From Oligoflexia bacterium (GTDB lineage Bacteria > Bdellovibrionota_B > Oligoflexia > Oligoflexales > JAGOVF01), in contig JAUILP010000003.1 in assembly GCA_030432875.1 (NCBI GenBank), positions 1 through 64,000 of the forward strand: a DNA stretch of 64,000 nt. The letters are read 5' to 3'. Every line of letters begins with the position of its first letter. Positions within the stretch are counted from its first letter, which is position 1. The notes under the pieces are model-generated. The model was not told the DNA's origin. It ran no database searches and saw nothing but the letters and a program-made list of their open reading frames with translations. The position numbers and the translations under genes are program-made. This document shows, piece after piece, positions 60,798-64,000 of the stretch.

Positions 60798-62798
60798 ATG
60801 CCTCGTTATTTGACCAAATCACGTTATAAGCTTGCGTTAGAGTGTCCTCGTAAGCTTTACTACAATGATCACTCTGACATATATGAGAATACCAAGCAAA
60901 ATAATGATTTTCTGAGAGCACTTGCTGAAGGCGGTTTTCAGGTGGGCGCTTTAGCTCAGCTTTATCATGAGGGCGGCACTGAAATCACCTCCCTAAAACA
61001 TCAGGAAGCTTTAGACGAGACGGCTTTACTGCTGGAGCAGGAACAGGTGATTATCTATGAGGCTGCTCTAGCTTATGGCCCTTTTTTTGTTCGTGTTGAT
61101 GTGCTTATAAAAGACGGAACTCACATCGATCTCATAGAGGTCAAAGCCAAATCCTTTAACCGCGACGAAGAAAGCTTCTATGATAAAAAGCTTTTAAAAA
61201 AAGGCCAGAAACGTTTGGTGAGTAGCTGGCGCCCTTACCTCTTTGATGTCGCTTTTCAAACCATGGTCGCACAGAAGAGTCATCCGCAGTGGCAGGTGTC
61301 GCCTTACCTCATGCTTGCAGACAAGGAGGCGCGAGCGAGTGTTGACGGGTTAAATCAAAAGTTTCTCATAGCCAAAGAAAATGGACGGCCCAAAATACTC
61401 ATTTCATCCCAGTTAAAGGCTTCTGATCTCGGCACCCCTCTGCTCACTAAGGTAGATGTCAAAGAGCCCGTAGAGCTCATCCTCAGCGGGCAGGATGCGG
61501 GGGGAGCGAGTTTTGAGGCTGAAGGTCTCCCTTCGTTCTATGATCAGGCCGTGGCATTAGGTAAGAGCTACCAAAATGATGAAAAATTAGCCCCGGTCTT
61601 AAGCAAAGTGTGTCGCGGCTGTGAATTTAGGTGTGGGTCTGACTGCGGCAAAAAAAGTGGTTTTAACGAATGCTGGAGGGCAAAGCTTGGCACAAGTAAG
61701 ATCACGGAACCCTTAGTCCTGGATTTATGGGCTTATCTCAAAGTCGATGACCTCATTGCGAGCGGCGTCTATTATCTCTCGGACGTCTCAGAAAGTGACT
61801 TAAAGATTAAAGAAAACGATAAAAAATCAGGTTTATCTCGCTCTGAGCGCCAGTGGTTACAGGTCTCTTATGCCAAGGATCAAAATCGACCCGTCTATTT
61901 TGATTATGACGTGCTACAGGAGGCTATGGATAGCTGGCGGTACCCGCTGCATTTTATCGATTTTGAAACGACCATGGTGGCCATTCCATTTCACAAAGGA
62001 CGCCTCCCCTATGAGCAAATTGCTTTTCAATTTTCGCATCATAGTGCTGCCAAAGATGGGTCTGTAAAACATGCGGGTCAGTTTATAAGTACGGTGCCTG
62101 GGGTTTTTCCGAACTTTGATTTTGTGCGTGCCTTAAAAAAAGAGCTGGAACACGATAACGGTACCATTTTTCGCTATGCGACGCATGAAAACTCCGTCCT
62201 CAATCAAATCATTATCCAGCTTGGGGAGTCTACGGAGGCAGATCGTTACGAGCTTATAGACTGGATAAAAACGATTACGAAGTCTAAGGAAAAGGCAGAG
62301 GACGCGTGGGAAGGTAAGAGAACGATGGTGGATCTCTGTGATCTGGTAAAGCGGGCTTATTATCACCCGCATATGCAGGGGTCAAATAGTATCAAAAAGG
62401 TGTTGCCTGCGATTATTAAACATTCAGATTATCTGAGAAAAAAATATTCCTCCGGTACTTACGGAAAAGAGGGAGGAATTGAAAGCCTAAATTTCCGAGG
62501 GCAGAGGTGGCTTTTAGAAGATGGCACTGATAAGGGACTTGATCCTTATAAGCAGCTCCCGGTGATTGAGGAAAGTGGCAGTGCGGATGGCCTTTTTGAT
62601 GGAGAGGGAATAGCAGAGGGTGGAGCCGCGATGACGGCGTGGTCACGGATGCAGTTTACCCAGATGAGTGAGCAGGAGAGAGCGGGGCTTGCGGAAGCAC
62701 TGCTTAAATACTGTGAGCTGGATACTCTTGCTATGGTGATGATTTATGAGTACTGGCGGGAGGAGATTGAGAAGAATAGGCAGAGGAGAGTGGCTTGA
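60798..62798 (+). CDS. DUF2779-type protein with Cas4-like PD-(D/E)XK nuclease and RNase H-like region
   Basis: YLTKSRYKLALECPRKLYYN, FVRVDVLIKDGTHIDLIEVKAKS (D...ExK), Cys residues CRGCEFRCGSDCG, and YPLHFIDFETTMVAIP. Confidence 0.8.
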   Translation: MPRYLTKSRYKLALECPRKLYYNDHSDIYENTKQNNDFLRALAEGGFQVGALAQLYHEGGTEITSLKHQEALDETALLLEQEQVIIYEAALAYGPFFVRVDVLIKDGTHIDLIEVKAKSFNRDEESFYDKKLLKKGQKRLVSSWRPYLFDVAFQTMVAQKSHPQWQVSPYLMLADKEARASVDGLNQKFLIAKENGRPKILISSQLKASDLGTPLLTKVDVKEPVELILSGQDAGGASFEAEGLPSFYDQAVALGKSYQNDEKLAPVLSKVCRGCEFRCGSDCGKKSGFNECWRAKLGTSKITEPLVLDLWAYLKVDDLIASGVYYLSDVSESDLKIKENDKKSGLSRSERQWLQVSYAKDQNRPVYFDYDVLQEAMDSWRYPLHFIDFETTMVAIPFHKGRLPYEQIAFQFSHHSAAKDGSVKHAGQFISTVPGVFPNFDFVRALKKELEHDNGTIFRYATHENSVLNQIIIQLGESTEADRYELIDWIKTITKSKEKAEDAWEGKRTMVDLCDLVKRAYYHPHMQGSNSIKKVLPAIIKHSDYLRKKYSSGTYGKEGGIESLNFRGQRWLLEDGTDKGLDPYKQLPVIEESGSADGLFDGEGIAEGGAAMTAWSRMQFTQMSEQERAGLAEALLKYCELDTLAMVMIYEYWREEIEKNRQRRVA

Positions 62799-62948
62799 GT
62801 GTTGATAGCCGGTTCGATGAATTATTTATGGCATTGAACTTTGGAATAAATCCATGGCCTAAAGAAAAATAATGTTAAAAAATACTAATCCTGTTAGGAA
62901 AAGTACCCTAAGAACATACTGCCAATATGATTAAGCCAGTCAAAATTA

Positions 62949-63003
62949 TTAACAGGCGTTTCCATTAAATGAGCGGAGCGAAATCAATGGAAATGCCTGT
63001 TAA
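62949..63003. repeat. Long inverted repeat upstream of the Z1 gene
   Basis: TTAACAGGCGTTTCCATT (62949-62966) and AATGGAAATGCCTGTTAA (62986-63003): 18-bp arms with one mismatched position and a 19-nt loop. Confidence 0.85.
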
Positions 63004-63452
63004 TATAAATAGCACATTGCTATCAATCTCATTCTCCTAAAAGATCAAGTAATCACGCTATCGGAGCGCTGCGTTTACATAGACATTGTGGATTGGGATG
63101 TCAGATTATAAAAAGTTAGCGGGCTAAAGAACTTCCGGGGAGCTCATCAGTTTTCTCCCTAAATTTCATATTTCTGATAAAAAATCTTCCCGCCAAAAAT
63201 CTTACATCTTTCCAAATACGTCCAATAATAGGCTCTGATTTTAGGAACGCATAATAGCGATAGATTTAACATTATTCTATTGCTGTATAAAAAATATAGC
63301 TACTTCATAAACGTCAGTAAATATAAGCAATTTAGTGTTTTATTATTGTTTTGCGTACTCGCTGTCAGTTAATTTAGATTAATTAAATTGTCATTCAAAA
63401 CCGATCTCTCAAAACCAATGAAATGCTAACCAGATATTTTGGGAGATAAAGG

Positions 63453-64000
63453 AATGCCTGGGATAAATGAAATAGTTCAGTGGATGCGGGATGAAAGGAA
63501 CGGCATTCCATTAACTGATAATCGTGACCAGCTCGAGAAATATAGAGAAGTAATTGCTGATTTTTTTGAGCTGAAGACCTCTGCAAAATTGATAGATGAG
63601 GCGATACTAAAATATATATCAAGATTAGATTTCGTCATGCCGGAAACATCGATCGTTGTTGACCATGATCAGGTTCACGACGATTCTTGGGTCGCTGAAT
63701 CGCTAAAACTCGATCGACCGTCATGGAATCGCCTTAGACTTTTCTTACTAGAGAAACGAAAACGAGACGAACGCTCTGTTTGCCATCTAGATGAGGAATC
63801 TGAAATTGTTTTAAGGCAACTTGGAAATCCAAAATCACCAAAAACATCAAAAAGAGGTCTTGTAGTTGGTTACGTTCAGAGCGGCAAAACAGCGAATATG
63901 GCTGCGGTTATGGCAAAAGCTGCAGATTCAGGCTATCGTATCATTATTGTGTTTGCTGGCGTACTCGATTCTCTCCGTCAACAAACACAACGAAGATTTG
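63453..64000 (+). CDS. Z1-domain ATPase, 5' end only (truncated by window)
   Basis: Open frame MPGINEIVQWMRDERNG...SKRGLVVGYVQSGKTANMAAVMAKAADSGYRIIIVFAGVLDSLRQQTQRRF. The GLVVGxVQSGKTAN Walker A is typical of Z1 proteins. Confidence 0.8.

Noticed and set aside
62949-63003. Integron attC site
   Set aside because: Arm ends resemble TTAAC/GTTAA, but the R' and R'' core consensus (RYYYAAC/GTTRRRY) is not met, and there is no gene-cassette array.
25868-64000. Downstream attR copy of the tRNA-Leu 3' end
   Set aside because: No second copy of the CGCCCCGAGCACCA region was noticed in the window, so an island right boundary was not called.

Overview
The window looks like a bacterial chromosome segment. 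Many lipoproteins and secreted proteins suggest a Bdellovibrionota/Oligoflexia-like host, but this is inference only. It splits into three blocks. (1) 1-5.85 kb is the distal end of an integrated conjugative-type element: VirB10/TrbI-like protein, FtsK/SpoIIIE-type ATPase, replication-relaxation-like protein, excisionase-like HTH protein and a tyrosine integrase, ending in a cluster of inverted repeats beside groEL. (2) 5.9-25.7 kb is a core-like region: groEL/groES, TPR protein, amidohydrolase, di-haem cytochrome c peroxidase, family-5 solute-binding protein, CHASE2-adenylate cyclase, an unusually large PBP1A, a PDZ serine protease, HtpG, a TPR protein and tRNA-Leu(TAA). (3) From 25.9 kb to the window end there is an accessory island starting with a second tyrosine recombinase just downstream of tRNA-Leu. 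The island carries lipoproteins, XRE and WYL regulators, and a polymorphic-toxin locus: a six-gene operon with subtilase, secreted proteins, a lipoprotein with a PT-TG-like pre-toxin region, and a small immunity candidate. Next to it are an Imm8-like gene and a decayed Rhs-like toxin tip. It also has a MoxR AAA / HExxH-VWA module, a roughly 9.5 kb cluster of mostly uncharacterised secreted proteins with two diverged paralogs, inverted NlpC/P60 paralogs next to decayed transposase and pseudogene copies, a PEGA protein, a DUF2779-type nuclease, and the 5' end of a Z1-domain ATPase cut by the window end. No tools were run. Family calls come from reading motifs and remembered family signatures.
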